This document shows, one piece after another, positions 1 through 10,119 of a DNA stretch of 64,000 nt. A program made the position numbers and the translations under genes. Numbering within the stretch: position 1 is the first letter of the stretch; each line of letters begins with the position of its first letter. The notes beneath the pieces were generated by a model. The model did no database searches. It worked only from the letters and a program-made list of their open reading frames with translations, and was not told the origin of the DNA. This DNA comes from Moorena bouillonii PNG (GTDB taxonomy: Bacteria > Cyanobacteriota > Cyanobacteriia > Cyanobacteriales > Coleofasciculaceae): contig NZ_MKZS01000001.1 of NCBI RefSeq assembly GCF_001942495.1, positions 7,843,667-7,907,666 on the forward strand. The letters run 5' to 3'.

Positions 1-170
1 GTGGGCAAATGGACATGATTGATGATCAAATTGTCAAACTATCATTATTTGCCCACCCTACCCCACTGAGTTATGGAAAGCTGACGGCACCTCAAGTAGC
101 GTGAGCTTTTAGCTCACCGCTGACTGCTGAATGCTTATTTAGCAGGAGAATTAGCGATCGCTTTTGTAGG

Positions 171-237
171 GTGGGCAAATGGACATGATTGATGATCAAA
201 TTGTCAAACTATCATTATTTGCCCACCCTACCCCACT
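171..237. repeat. Palindromic GTGGGCAAAT repeat, second of two copies
   Basis: The 67 bases here are identical to bases 1-67. Each copy starts with GTGGGCAAAT and carries the inverse, ATTTGCCCAC, near its end, so it can fold into a hairpin. The first copy is cut by the window edge. It is a small non-coding palindromic element of the kind scattered through large cyanobacterial genomes. Bases 1-833 hold no gene that I can support, only repeats of this type. Confidence 0.8.
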
Positions 238-471
238 AGAGCAAAGGGAACAAGGAATAGGGAACAGCGGATCTGGGAATAGGGAACAAAATTATTTCAA
301 TTCCTACACGGATTGCTATATCAGCGATCAGCTATCAGCGATCAGCGATCAGCTATAGCGATCCTAAATCATTGTCTTGATGCAGTCGCTCATGGGGGAA
401 ACCCCCTTTGGCCGACTGCATCGCTTGTAAAATCACTGGACTTTTTAAAAACTAGCTCCAACTCTTGTCAC

Positions 472-513
472 TTCTGCCTTCTGCCTTCTGCCTTCTGCCT
501 TCTGCCTTCTGCC
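472..513. repeat. Minisatellite, 7-bp unit (ttctgcc) x6
   Basis: Six perfect head-to-tail copies of ttctgcc. A nearby stretch at about 322-360 has short gcgatcagctat-type repeats of another family. Low-complexity arrays like these recur in most intergenic regions of the window. Confidence 0.85.
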
Positions 514-528
514 TTAAAGCTCTTGTCA

Positions 529-696
529 GGTGGGCAAATTAGCCATGATTTCTAATCAAACCGACAACCGCTTGAATTTTGCCCACCCTACCATTGAAAA
601 ATCCTAACTTTTGTAGGGTCTGCAAATTAGCCATGATTTCTAATCAAACCGACAACCGCTTGAATTTTGCCCACCCTACCATTGAAAAATCCTAAC
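529..696. repeat. Two tandem palindromic elements (GGTGGGCAAATTAG family)
   Basis: Bases 529-609 and 613-696 are near-identical copies of a palindromic element. Both contain the inverse ends GGTGGGCAAATT and AATTTTGCCCACCC and the same following sequence (attgaaaaatcctaact). They are related in their ends, but not in their middles, to the copies at 1-67 and 171-237. Confidence 0.75.
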
Positions 697-884
697 TCAG
701 TTTTGCCATTAGGCAAAACTGAGATGCACCCACCCCCTTTGGCCGACTGCCTCCCCTGTTCCCTTGCTGCATCGCTTATTCAATGTTCGGTGTAGCTTGC
801 CCATAGGCCATAAGCACCTCAAGTAGCGTGAGCCTAGGGCGTGTTTTCAAAGTTTTCCGCAAGATTTAGATCCCCCCCAGCCCC

Positions 885-2224
885 CAGGGCTGTTTCATTG
901 TCGATGTCAAAATTTTTTCTGAGGTTTTGAAACCGCCTTGGAGTAACGGGTTCACCCTTTTTTTTAAGAGTTAAGTATTTTAACCTAAAAAAGTCTTAAA
1001 TTCTCTAAGCGCAAAAAGCTTGGGCAACGGAATAAAAAAGCGAATGATATCAACAAAACAAAAAGCGATCGCCGATACTGTAAAATAAAAGCGAACGCTA
1101 TTTAATTATAAAAAGTTTATCTATGAATAGCCTAATTCAAGCTCTCAAAAAAGTCAAGGACTTTCGTAAACTCCAAGGACAACGACATCCTTTATGGAGG
1201 GTTTTATTAATTATTATTCTCGGACTCATGCAAGGATATACTGGGTATAGAGCTTTAGGAGATTTTGCTAGATTTAATCAAGACTTATTATTGAATACCT
1301 TAAATATTGTCCCGGAGAGAGTTCCTTCTTATTCAACCATTCGACGAGTGATGTTAGGAGTAGATTGTTCAAATTTATTGGATATTTTTAATCAGTGGGC
1401 AAGTCAATTTGCTTTTGATAAATCCTTAAGAGATTGGATAGCTATTGATGGAAAAACTTTAAGAAGTACTGTTGAAAATTATAACAATCATTATCAAAAT
1501 TTTGTGGTAATCGTTTCTTTGTTTAGTCAGAAGTCAGGGGTAGTTTTAAATTTGACTAATTTTGAAAATAAGAAAAGTTCAGAAATTCACCAAGTCCAAG
1601 GAGCTATAAGAACTTTTACCCTTCAGAATCAAGTATTTACTCTCGATGCTCTCCACTGTCAAAAAGCAACCACTCAAGCTATTATTGACTCAAATAATCA
1701 TTATACTATTGCCGTTAAAAAAAATCAAAAAACACTCTATAAGTCTCTAGAATATGTTAGTAATCATCAAACACCAATTACAGTTAATTGCACTATTGAC
1801 AAGAGTCATGGCCGAGAAATTGAGCGCACTACTTACGTGTTTGAGCCTCCGGCTTATTTTTGCTTAGATTGGTGGGATGTAAAGAGTTTTATAAAAGTAG
1901 TTAGACAAGGAAAAAGAGGAAATGCTAATTATTATCATATTGCTTATTATATCAGTAGCTTGTCAGAAACGGCTAAAGTATTTGCTGATAAAATTAAAGG
2001 ACACTGGGCAATCGAAAATAAATTGCATTGGATTAAAGATGTGATTTTACAGGAAGATCATTGTTCTTTTAATGACACTCAAGCTACTACTAACTTTTCT
2101 ATTCTCAACACAGTAGCTCTGAATCTTTTCCGAATTTTGGGCTTCGACTCAATTACCCAAGCCCAAAGATGGCTTCGTAACAAGTGGTCTAGGCTTTGGG
2201 TTTTGTTAGAATGAAACAGCCCTG
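885..2224 (+). mobile_element. ISAs1-family insertion sequence with 15-bp perfect inverted repeats
   Basis: The terminal inverted repeats are CAGGGCTGTTTCATT at 885-899 and AATGAAACAGCCCTG at 2210-2224, a perfect 15-bp match. The right repeat overlaps the end of the transposase gene. The total length of 1340 bp fits the ISAs1 family. I could not see a clear 8-10 bp target duplication, because the target is C-rich and ambiguous. The left non-coding part, 885-1122, is long for such an element. Confidence 0.85.
1123..2214 (+). CDS. ISAs1-family transposase
   Basis: A DDE transposase of 363 residues, full length for the ISAs1 (H-repeat-associated) family. The N-terminal segment (VKDFRKLQGQRHPLWRVLL) is the family's helix-rich domain. 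The catalytic acidic residues are probably D109 in AIDGKTLR, D175 in TLDALHCQK and E298 in AIENKLHW. It acts on the ends of its own element, cutting and inserting DNA. The gene is uninterrupted and the inverted repeats are perfect, so the copy may still be active. Its final codons lie inside the right inverted repeat. Confidence 0.93.
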   Translation: MNSLIQALKKVKDFRKLQGQRHPLWRVLLIIILGLMQGYTGYRALGDFARFNQDLLLNTLNIVPERVPSYSTIRRVMLGVDCSNLLDIFNQWASQFAFDKSLRDWIAIDGKTLRSTVENYNNHYQNFVVIVSLFSQKSGVVLNLTNFENKKSSEIHQVQGAIRTFTLQNQVFTLDALHCQKATTQAIIDSNNHYTIAVKKNQKTLYKSLEYVSNHQTPITVNCTIDKSHGREIERTTYVFEPPAYFCLDWWDVKSFIKVVRQGKRGNANYYHIAYYISSLSETAKVFADKIKGHWAIENKLHWIKDVILQEDHCSFNDTQATTNFSILNTVALNLFRILGFDSITQAQRWLRNKWSRLWVLLE

Positions 2225-2467
2225 CCTTAAAAAAGGGGGGAGCCATTCTCAAAGTCCCCCTTTTTTAAGGGGGATTTAGGGGGATCTCCGAGGCAAGAAG
2301 ACACGCCCTAGCCCATTAGCTGACAGCTGATCGCTGACGGCTGATAACTAAATGCTTACACCAAATTTAATTTTCGTTCCTTATATGAATATTCATTACT
2401 TTTTTTGAGATTAGCTTGTTAATAAAGTTTACATCTGCCATCCTGATCAATGATGTAGAATTTAGTT

Positions 2468-5400
2468 ATGAATACAAACAAGAAAATTATACATCAAATT
2501 TTTCGGGATGGCGTTAGTCAGCGCGGACGCTTGCTAAGGGAACTCGAACCAGATTATGTTTCCGTAGATGAGCGCGATGTTTATGATTTACTCACCTTCG
2601 TACAAGAGTATGCCACAAAACTAAACTATTACGATGAGTCCAATCGGATAAATGGGGATTGGTCGAGTTTCTTTGCGGGAGATGTTGAGCAAATGGTTGC
2701 TTACATTAATAACCCGGAAAACTTCGCAGACGAGCCATCGACACAACGGCAATTAGCCCAACCTCATCTAGTTTTGTTGTTCACGTTTTTACAATTATTA
2801 CGTTATCCTCAGCAACAGTTCAAGGCACTGACCCAAAGATATCTCGATTTTTACTATAAAGAGGTACTGCAGTTAAGGACAAAAGAGGAAGTTCCAGACA
2901 AGATTCATGGGATTTTTGAGCTGGCGCAAGGAGAAGAAGCCCATCTTATTAACAAGGGTACTTTGCTCAGCGCTGGACAAGATAGTCAAGGGGTTAATAT
3001 TAACTATGCCACCGATGAAGATATAGTTGTTAATCAAGCTCAAGTAGCCAGCATCAAAACGTTATTTTTAGAAAAAAATTATATCGGTTTAGAAGAAATT
3101 CATAATCAAGATAATAAGAGCGATCAAAGTTTTGAAACTAGGCTGCGCTGGGCGGTTGGTAGCCCCAACCAAGGAGACAAACTTCCTGATTTTAATGGTG
3201 AATCTGTTGATATTGATTATCTCAAAGACACTATTTATCAAGGGATTAAAAATCCTGAACAAATCTCTGAAGAATAAGAAGAAAAGGATTCTATTGAAAA
3301 TTATATTAAAAATCAACTATTTTTTGTCTCTACAGAAGATTTTAAGTATTGCTTTGATATCCATGATAGGCAAATAAATAAAGACAATCCAGAAGTAGAA
3401 GAACCTACAGAATTAGAATGGAACGAAGTTTATAAAATAATTGAAAAAGCCTACAGAAAAAAAATTACCATGGGGAGGCGTAATGCCTTAAAACAAAAGC
3501 GAGAACAGTCCGATTTCAAGAGCATGATGGAATGGGCTCTTGGTCATCCTAATCCTGGCGATCCTTTGCCGAAAATGCCTAATGGTTATACAACCCTCCA
3601 AGAGATAGTTGCTGATCTTGACCAAGAGCGAGTTATTAGATATGTCAAAGAAGAACTGTATCTGAGTGTGGCAGATTTCCGGAAGATTATGGAAATCCAA
3701 GCTACTACAGAAAATCCTGATTGGAAAGAAGTCTATCGCCTCGTTGAAAAAGCCCAAACCAAGAAAAGAAACTTTACTTACCCTCCCATTGGAAAAACCG
3801 AAATTAAAAATATCCATGGAAGTTCACTAGTTGACGCGGAAGAGGGACAAGTAACTAAAGCACAACGTTTTCAGACTTTTGGCAACATTACTCAAACCTC
3901 ACAAAATTCCATCGGTTTTGCCGTTACTTCTCCCGTCTTGTTGTTGCAAGAAGGTACACGTAAGATTACCCTTACCTTCGCCTCTGAAGGAAACACTTTG
4001 AATCGGGATACTTTCCAAGAAATACTAAGTAGCGACCCTTTTGAGATTTACTTGAGTAGTGAAGCCCAATGGATACAACCTCAAGCTTTTGAAGCTAAAG
4101 TTGGCGATTTTATTGTTGAAGAACCACTAGACTATTATAGCAGTACAGAACTATCTCTGAGTTCCACTGCTTCGGACAACGATAACTTGACAAGCGTTTC
4201 TTTTAGTGAAGGCTCTGAACATACCTTTTCTGAGAGCGACGATGTAGGGCAACTTCTGGTTTGGAATGACGGCAAGATATTCAAGATTATAGGATTAGTC
4301 AGGGATAAAGAAGCTAATATACAGCAAATTGGTATCGGTAATTTTCCTCAAGAGGCTGTTAGTACTGACCAGATTAACCTCTATCGTAATTCTGCTATTT
4401 ACCTCAACAGTTTACAGTTTCAGTTAACCCTCGATCCCACCCTACCTGCTATTTTGCCACCCAAACCAGATGAGTCAACTTTTTTCCTGGACACTCCCTA
4501 TCCAGTGGTAAAAATTCTGTTGAAAGAAATATCATCAGCAGAAAATACCCAGGAAAAACTATATTACGATCAATTTAAATCGGTACGCTTAGAAAAAGTA
4601 AAGATACAAGTTAAAGTAGAAAATAGTCAAGATGTCCAACTGCGGAATGATAACTCAGTACTAAATCCCAAAATTCCTTTTCAACCCTTTGGCAATAATC
4701 CTAAAGTAGGTTCGGGGTTTTACTTCGCTAATCGAGAAATTAGCACCAAAAAATTAGATAGTCTTGCCATTAATATGGAGTGGATGGGACTTCCTAAAGA
4801 CTTTGCCACCCATTATGAGGCATATTCAAGTACTGGGGTAATTACGGATGCAATTACTAATAACAGCTTTAAAGCCAGTTTGAAGCTTTTTAATAACCGA
4901 AGCAGGGTGGATTTTGAAAAAAATGACAAAGAAATATTTACAGAAAAAACAATTACAATTACCGGGACCGGAGAAAACCAAGAAGAAAAAACTATTTAAA
5001 AAAAAAATACTTCTTTGAGTTATCACAACTCCAATCTACAAGATGATTCATCATCTAATTCCCTTATAGATATAGATACAGATGATCCTTTTGAGCAAAA
5101 TCGGTATTTCATACTGGAATTAGCAAGCCCAGATTTTGCATTTGCCCATGATTTATATCCGATAGTATTAAATAAGGTGACTTCTGCAACGGATAAAGAC
5201 GTTGTAAAAGATAAAGATGGAACCAAAGTAAAAGATAAAGATGGAAAGGATATAAAAATCAAATCCCTGACGGTTTATCCCCCTTACACCCCGCAAGTTA
5301 AAGCCATCTCCCTCGACTATACCGCCTCAGAAGAGATTGACTTGCAAGCCTCCCAAAGCGAGCAGGAACCTAGTAAAATCTTCCAACTTAATCCCTTTGG

Positions 5401-6705
5401 CTATGCCGATATCCAAACTCTCAATCAAGACAACCAATATTATCTCTTACCGAACTATCAAGAACAAGGCACTTTATACATTGGTATCCGTAATCTGCAA
5501 CCACCCCAAAACATTTCCATCCTCTTCCAAATGATACCGGGCAGTGGTAATGGGGAACTAATTCCGCCACAGATTCACTGGAGTTACTTGAGTGGTAATT
5601 CTTGGCAGAAATTTCAAGATACAGAAATGCTTTCCGATAGTACCAATGGGTTAGTCGATTCGGGGATTATCCGCTTGAGTATTCCAGACAAAGCCACCAG
5701 TCAGCATAACTTATTACCCAGTGGTTTACATTGGTTACGAGCCACCGTCACCGAAAACGCTGCTGCAATTCCTGATACTCTCGACATCAAAACCCAAGCT
5801 GTCAGGGCGACCTTTGTTAACCAGGGGAATGCAGCCGACCATTTAAGTAAACCCCTCGCAGCTAATTCCATTCAAGGATTTGTAACACGAGATCCCGCCA
5901 TCAACACAGTACAACAGCCCTATAGTTCCTTTGGCGGTAAACCAAAAGAAGACAATCGCGCCTTCACCATGCGGGTGAGTGAAAGACTGCGCCATAAACA
6001 GAGGGCTATAACTGCCTGGGATTACGAACGTCTAGTATTGGAACATTTCCCCCAAATCTATAAGGTGAAATGTATCACCACAGTTACCTTGGCAACCACA
6101 ATCCTGGTGATGCCAAGGTAACTGTGGTGGTAATTCCCGACGTGGCGAATACTGCGCCTTTCTTTCCCCTCGAACCCAAAGCACCTTCCTACTTACTAAA
6201 GGAAATCCAGGTATACCTGCAAAACTATACCTCACCGTTTGTGCAAATCGTGGTAAAAAATCCTCACTACGCACCCATTCAATACAAAGTGGGTATCCGT
6301 TTTCTCGCTGGATGTGACCAGGGGTACTATCTCAATCAACTCAATGAAGATATTAAACGCTTTTTGTCCCCGTGGGCCTATGAAGAACAAGCAGATATTA
6401 CCTTTGGTAGTTCAATCCCTAATTCCTCAGTGATCCATTTTATTAAGAAAAGATCTTATGTAGATGATGTTGGCTATCTCAAATTAATTGAGCAAGTCGC
6501 CATCAAAGCTGGATCTGGCGGCAAGTCAGATATCTATTATCGGGTGATTCCGTCTAATCTTGCCCAGGTGCAACACCCGGATTCAATTTTGGTTTCTGCC
6601 CCTCAACATATTATCTACCTGATGGGCACAGAAAATTCTTATGATGAAGAGGATTTTGAGGGAATTGGTTATATGAGTATTGTTACTGATTTTGAGGTTA
6701 TTTAA
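2468..6705 (+). pseudogene. Large eCIS baseplate J-like gene, broken by two stops and a frameshift
   Basis: Read as one gene this would be about 1412 codons. The N-terminus (RDGVSQRGRLLRELEPDYV) and the C-terminal half (DNRAFTMRVSERLRHKQRA, ITAWDYERLVLEHFPQIYK, VTVVVIPD) are typical of the large baseplate J/gp47-like proteins of phage-tail-like injection systems, where they form the wedge around the spike. Codons run in one frame from 2468 but meet TAA at 3275-3277, inside a run of Glu codons, and TAA at 4997-4999, before an A-run; both flanks stay open and homologous. A -1 type shift at about 6076-6081 moves the last 210 codons (to 6705) to another frame. The middle has a tandem domain of about 90 residues: LRWAVGSPNQGDKLP from about 3144 and MEWALGHPNPGDPLP from about 3521. 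The first copy contains the first stop. It is probably a decaying gene. Independent translation of the pieces, or recoding, cannot be excluded from sequence. Confidence 0.8.
6076..6129. repeat. Perfect 18-bp inverted repeat at the frameshift site
   Basis: Left arm CACCACAGTTACCTTGGC (6076-6093), an 18-nt spacer, and right arm GCCAAGGTAACTGTGGTG (6112-6129). In RNA the stem can extend by a wobble and two more pairs. It lies exactly where the baseplate gene changes frame. Confidence 0.9.
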
Positions 6706-6720
6706 AAGGAGTTAAATATC

Positions 6721-9606
6721 ATGGAACCCAAGAATAGATGTGACCTAAAAAAATTATTCAAGACAGGGGCAAAGCCTTCTCAACAGGATTTTGCCGACTT
6801 TATTGATTCCACCCTCAATATAAAAGAGGATGGCATAGAAAACCCGGCTGGGGCAGATACTCCCCTGAAGATTACCGCCCAGGGTGACGATGAGAAACTA
6901 TTGGATTTTTATGCGGGTGATACGAAGACTTGGAGTATTAATCAAAAATCAGGAGATAAGCCAGGTTTAAATATAAAATATAATTCTGGAGATAGTAAGC
7001 TTTTTATTGACAGCAGTAATGGGAATGTGGGACTGAGTATCGATGATCCGCCGAAGGCGAAACTCCATATTCGCCAGACGTGTCATGAAGATGCTTTACG
7101 GATTGATGATCAGTTAAATAATACTACTCCTTTCGTTATTAAGAAAGATGGCAAGGTGGGGATTGGGACGGATTGTCCAAAGGCCAAGCTGGAAATTAAA
7201 GGAGATCAACCTGTCCTGAAGATTTGGGGTCAAGGAGATAATGATAATGCAACCATTCAATTGGGAGAATCGACCGCAGCAAACGGGGGTTTTGACCTTA
7301 AGTACATTGGCAGTTCAGAAAAAAAATTATATATAGAAAGCTATAGCAACTGCGTTTCAAAAGGAAAACATTTAACCATTGTAAGTGAATCAGGCAATGT
7401 GGGGATTGGGACGACCTGTCCAGATGCAAAACTAGAAGTTAAAGGAAATTTAAAGCTAGAGTACGGAGTAGCGGTGAATGCATTTTCTTGTGATGGTACT
7501 CTCGAAGGTTGTAGCGATATGGCCATACCAACGGAAAAAGCAATTAAAACCTATGCCGATACTAAAGCACTTCTCCATGGTTGTGTGAGTGAGGATTTTT
7601 CAGCAAAAAATCTAACTGTAAATGGAGTAATTAAACCAAGTGCGGGTAATAAAAAAAACAACGGTATTTTCTTTACTAAAGAACCGGATTATGGTAGTAA
7701 AGATGCTGCCTGGATCAGGTATTACCGTTGTGGAAATTCAGGAGAAAATACGACACTGGAGATAGGAACATCTAATGATTGTGACGATCATATTGCCTTA
7801 ATGCCTCGAAAGGGCAATGTGGGGATTGGGACGACAAATCCAAGGGCTAAACTCTCTATAAATGGCGGTTTGCACGTTGGTGGTGATTCCGATCCAGGGG
7901 ATAAAAACCTACGGGTAGATGGCTGTACAACCACAAATGAATTATCTGTCTCAGGAAGTCTTAGCTTTGATACACCGACAAGACAGATAATTAACATGTG
8001 TAATAATAATTACGGGATAGGGATACAGCATGGCACTCAATATTTCCGCACTGACAATAATTTTGCTTGGTACAAAGGTGGTACTCATGATAACAATGAA
8101 CTGAACCCTGGTACTGACGGAATAGTACAGATGGTTATCAAAGATTGCCATGTGGGGATTGGGACGATAGATCCAGGGGCAAAACTAGAAGTGAAGGGCA
8201 ATCTCAAGCTACTAAAGGGAGTAGCGGTGAATGAATTTTCTTGTGATGGTAGTCTCGAAGATAATAGCGATTGTGCAATACCAACGGAGAAAGCAATTAA
8301 AACCTATGCCGATACTAAAGCGCTTCTCCATGGTTCTGTGAATCAGGATTTTTCAGCAAAAAACCTAACTGTAAATGGAGCGATACAACTAAGTTGTGGT
8401 GATGCTGCCTGGATCAGATATTACGGTCGAGGAGGTGAACGAGAAGCAAAGACACTGGAGATTGGAACATCTAATCATTGTCACGATCATATTGTTTTAA
8501 TGCCTGGAAAAGGCAATGTGGGGATTGGGACAAGCAATCCAACTCACAAGTTTCATGTCCTAGCATCAGATGCAGTAGGCTTATTTCAATCTTGCACTAA
8601 CCTAGCCTTCTTAGAACTTTCCACCAACGAAGGATTGAAGAATCGGGTAGAAATTGCCAATAAACCTGGTGGGCGATTGAGCTTTTCTACAGCAGAAGCG
8701 TGTGATGTATTCAACCTCACCAAAGATGGTAATGTGGGGATTGGGACGACAAATCCAGGGGCAAAACTAGAAGTGAAGGGCAATCTCAAGCTACAACAGG
8801 GAGTAGCGGTGAATGAATTTTCTTGTGATGGTACTCTCGAAGGTAATAGCGATCGGGCAATACCAACGGAGAAAGCAATTAAAACCTATGTAGACACAAA
8901 AACATGTCTTTCTGGTTCTCAGAGTCAGGATTTTTCAGTAAAAAACCTAACTGTAACTGGAGCGATACAACTAAGTTGTGGTGATGCTGCCTGGATCAGA
9001 TATTACCGTCGAGGATGCGAACCAGAGGCAAGGACACTGGAGATTGGAACATCTAATCATTGTGACGATCATATTGCCTTAATGCCTGGAAAGGGCAATG
9101 TGGGGATTGGTACGGATAGTCCAGAGGCAAAGCTGGATGTGTCAGGACAAATTAAAGGTGGCGGGGTTTTGGCTGGAATATGGGCAGCCCAACCAGATAC
9201 TGATGTTTCTATCACATCCACGGGGTGGGAATATGTTTCCGATACATCAGTTACTTTCACCCTAGATAGAAAAGCAATAATTTTTTGTACCTATTCAATT
9301 AATGTCCAACCAGATGGAAATTGTGAAGGTGGTAATCTCGTTGCAACAAGGCTAGTCGTGGACGGTAATGGCTGTCGCCAATCTGGTTCGCACTTTCAAC
9401 CCCATAGCCCTAATCATCCTAATGTGAATTTGAATGGCAATCTCGTCTTGCCGCTTCAGACAGGTCAGCATACCGTTAAGCTCCAGTGGAAGAAAGTTGG
9501 CGACAATGTTGCAAGGTGGAATAGCAACCCATCATGCCTAGATGGCTTCGGTGGCGGAAGAACACTTGTGGTCATGGCATTTTACTTACCAATAATAGGT
9601 GTTTAG
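6721..9606 (+). CDS. Tail-fibre-like protein with GNVGIGT repeats (eCIS fibre)
   Basis: 961 residues with a good Shine-Dalgarno AAGGAG at 6706-6711, immediately after the broken baseplate gene. The N-terminus (DLKKLFKTGAKPSQQDFADF, then KLLDFYAGDTKTWSINQ) resembles fibre proteins encoded in contractile injection loci. The body is built from GNVGIGT-x-x-P-x-AKL motifs, a beta-rich trimeric shaft motif of phage fibres. A longer block recurs three times (about 7434-7830, 8170-8530, 8770-9115): KLEVKGNLKL, then AIPTEKAIKTY, then AAWIRYY and TLEIGTSNHC. The last 150 or so residues (from about 9160) have no repeats and look like a compact beta-sandwich tip that may bind a receptor. There is no visible S74 self-cleaving chaperone. 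It is unusually Cys-rich. Likely role: target-cell recognition. Confidence 0.75.
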   Translation: MEPKNRCDLKKLFKTGAKPSQQDFADFIDSTLNIKEDGIENPAGADTPLKITAQGDDEKLLDFYAGDTKTWSINQKSGDKPGLNIKYNSGDSKLFIDSSNGNVGLSIDDPPKAKLHIRQTCHEDALRIDDQLNNTTPFVIKKDGKVGIGTDCPKAKLEIKGDQPVLKIWGQGDNDNATIQLGESTAANGGFDLKYIGSSEKKLYIESYSNCVSKGKHLTIVSESGNVGIGTTCPDAKLEVKGNLKLEYGVAVNAFSCDGTLEGCSDMAIPTEKAIKTYADTKALLHGCVSEDFSAKNLTVNGVIKPSAGNKKNNGIFFTKEPDYGSKDAAWIRYYRCGNSGENTTLEIGTSNDCDDHIALMPRKGNVGIGTTNPRAKLSINGGLHVGGDSDPGDKNLRVDGCTTTNELSVSGSLSFDTPTRQIINMCNNNYGIGIQHGTQYFRTDNNFAWYKGGTHDNNELNPGTDGIVQMVIKDCHVGIGTIDPGAKLEVKGNLKLLKGVAVNEFSCDGSLEDNSDCAIPTEKAIKTYADTKALLHGSVNQDFSAKNLTVNGAIQLSCGDAAWIRYYGRGGEREAKTLEIGTSNHCHDHIVLMPGKGNVGIGTSNPTHKFHVLASDAVGLFQSCTNLAFLELSTNEGLKNRVEIANKPGGRLSFSTAEACDVFNLTKDGNVGIGTTNPGAKLEVKGNLKLQQGVAVNEFSCDGTLEGNSDRAIPTEKAIKTYVDTKTCLSGSQSQDFSVKNLTVTGAIQLSCGDAAWIRYYRRGCEPEARTLEIGTSNHCDDHIALMPGKGNVGIGTDSPEAKLDVSGQIKGGGVLAGIWAAQPDTDVSITSTGWEYVSDTSVTFTLDRKAIIFCTYSINVQPDGNCEGGNLVATRLVVDGNGCRQSGSHFQPHSPNHPNVNLNGNLVLPLQTGQHTVKLQWKKVGDNVARWNSNPSCLDGFGGGRTLVVMAFYLPIIGV

Positions 9607-9638
9607 TGCGATCGCCGATATTGTAGGGTGCGTTAGCG

Positions 9639-10003
9639 GTAGCGTAACGCACCATCTCCAAATTTCAACCGAACCTGAATCTAAAAGTTAAAGGAACATC
9701 AAACAACAACTGTAGCGTAACGCACCATCTCCAAATTTCAACCGAACCTGAATCTAAAAGTTAAAGGAACATCAAACAACAACTGTAGCGTAACGCACCA
9801 TCTCCAAATTTCAACCGAACCTGAATCTAAAAGTTAAAGGAACATCAAACAACAACTGTAGCGTAACGCACCATCTCCAAATTTCAACCGAACCTGAATC
9901 TAAAAGTTAAAGGAACATCAAACAACAACTGTAGCGTAACGCACCATCTCCAAATTTCAACCGAACCTGAATCTAAAAGCCAAAGGAACATGAAACAACA
10001 ACT
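9639..10003. repeat. 73-bp tandem repeat, five units
   Basis: Units start at 9639, 9712, 9785, 9858 and 9931. The first four are identical and the fifth has small changes. Each unit joins a palindromic fragment (gtagcgtaacgcacc) to a stretch that matches the ribosome-binding site and first codons of a small coiled-coil gene, with ATG changed to ATC in units 1-4. Spacers are not variable, so this is not a CRISPR array. It fills most of the gap after the fibre gene. Confidence 0.95.
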
Positions 10004-10034
10004 GGAGAAACGTCTAGCCGAACTCAAAACAGTT
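9990..10034 (+). pseudogene. Truncated start of small coiled-coil protein gene
   Basis: ATG at 9990 opens MKQQLEKRLAELKT and then runs into an unrelated palindromic repeat (ggtaggcactgcccacc). The same start recurs at 10587 and 11655, where more of the gene remains. It is a 5' fragment attached to the 73-bp array. Confidence 0.6.
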
Positions 10035-10119
10035 GGTAGGCACTGCCCACCCTACATGAACCAAGTGAGATCGCTCATGCTATAATCAAAACACCTAATA
10101 GTAAACGAGGAAAATTGTA

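Larger units (their letters stand above)
834..2311. mobile_element. MITE-like inverted-repeat element split by an insertion sequence
   Basis: The left end (ctagggcgtgttttc, from about 834) is matched in inverse orientation with one mismatch by gaagacacgccctag, ending at 2311. The inner flanks are also palindromic: aaaaaagggggga and tccccctttttt runs near 2226-2272, and a left C-rich arm at 871-884. Without the IS at 885-2224 the element would be about 138 bp. It contains no coding sequence of its own. Inference: a non-autonomous element that served as the landing site for the IS. Confidence 0.6.

Noticed and set aside
313-555. 80-codon ORF in the repeat region before the IS
   Set aside because: It is made of minisatellite and palindromic repeat sequence, with repetitive translation and no ribosome-binding site.
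885-2224. Target-site duplication of the IS
   Set aside because: Flanks are C-rich on the left and A-rich on the right; no 8-10 bp direct repeat can be assigned.
3275-4999. Reassigned stop codon (TAA read as amino acid)
   Set aside because: TAA is used as the normal stop in many intact genes in the window; several of the affected genes are otherwise fragmentary.
9639-10003. Possible CRISPR array
   Set aside because: The units are identical 73-mers with no variable spacers and no cas genes nearby.
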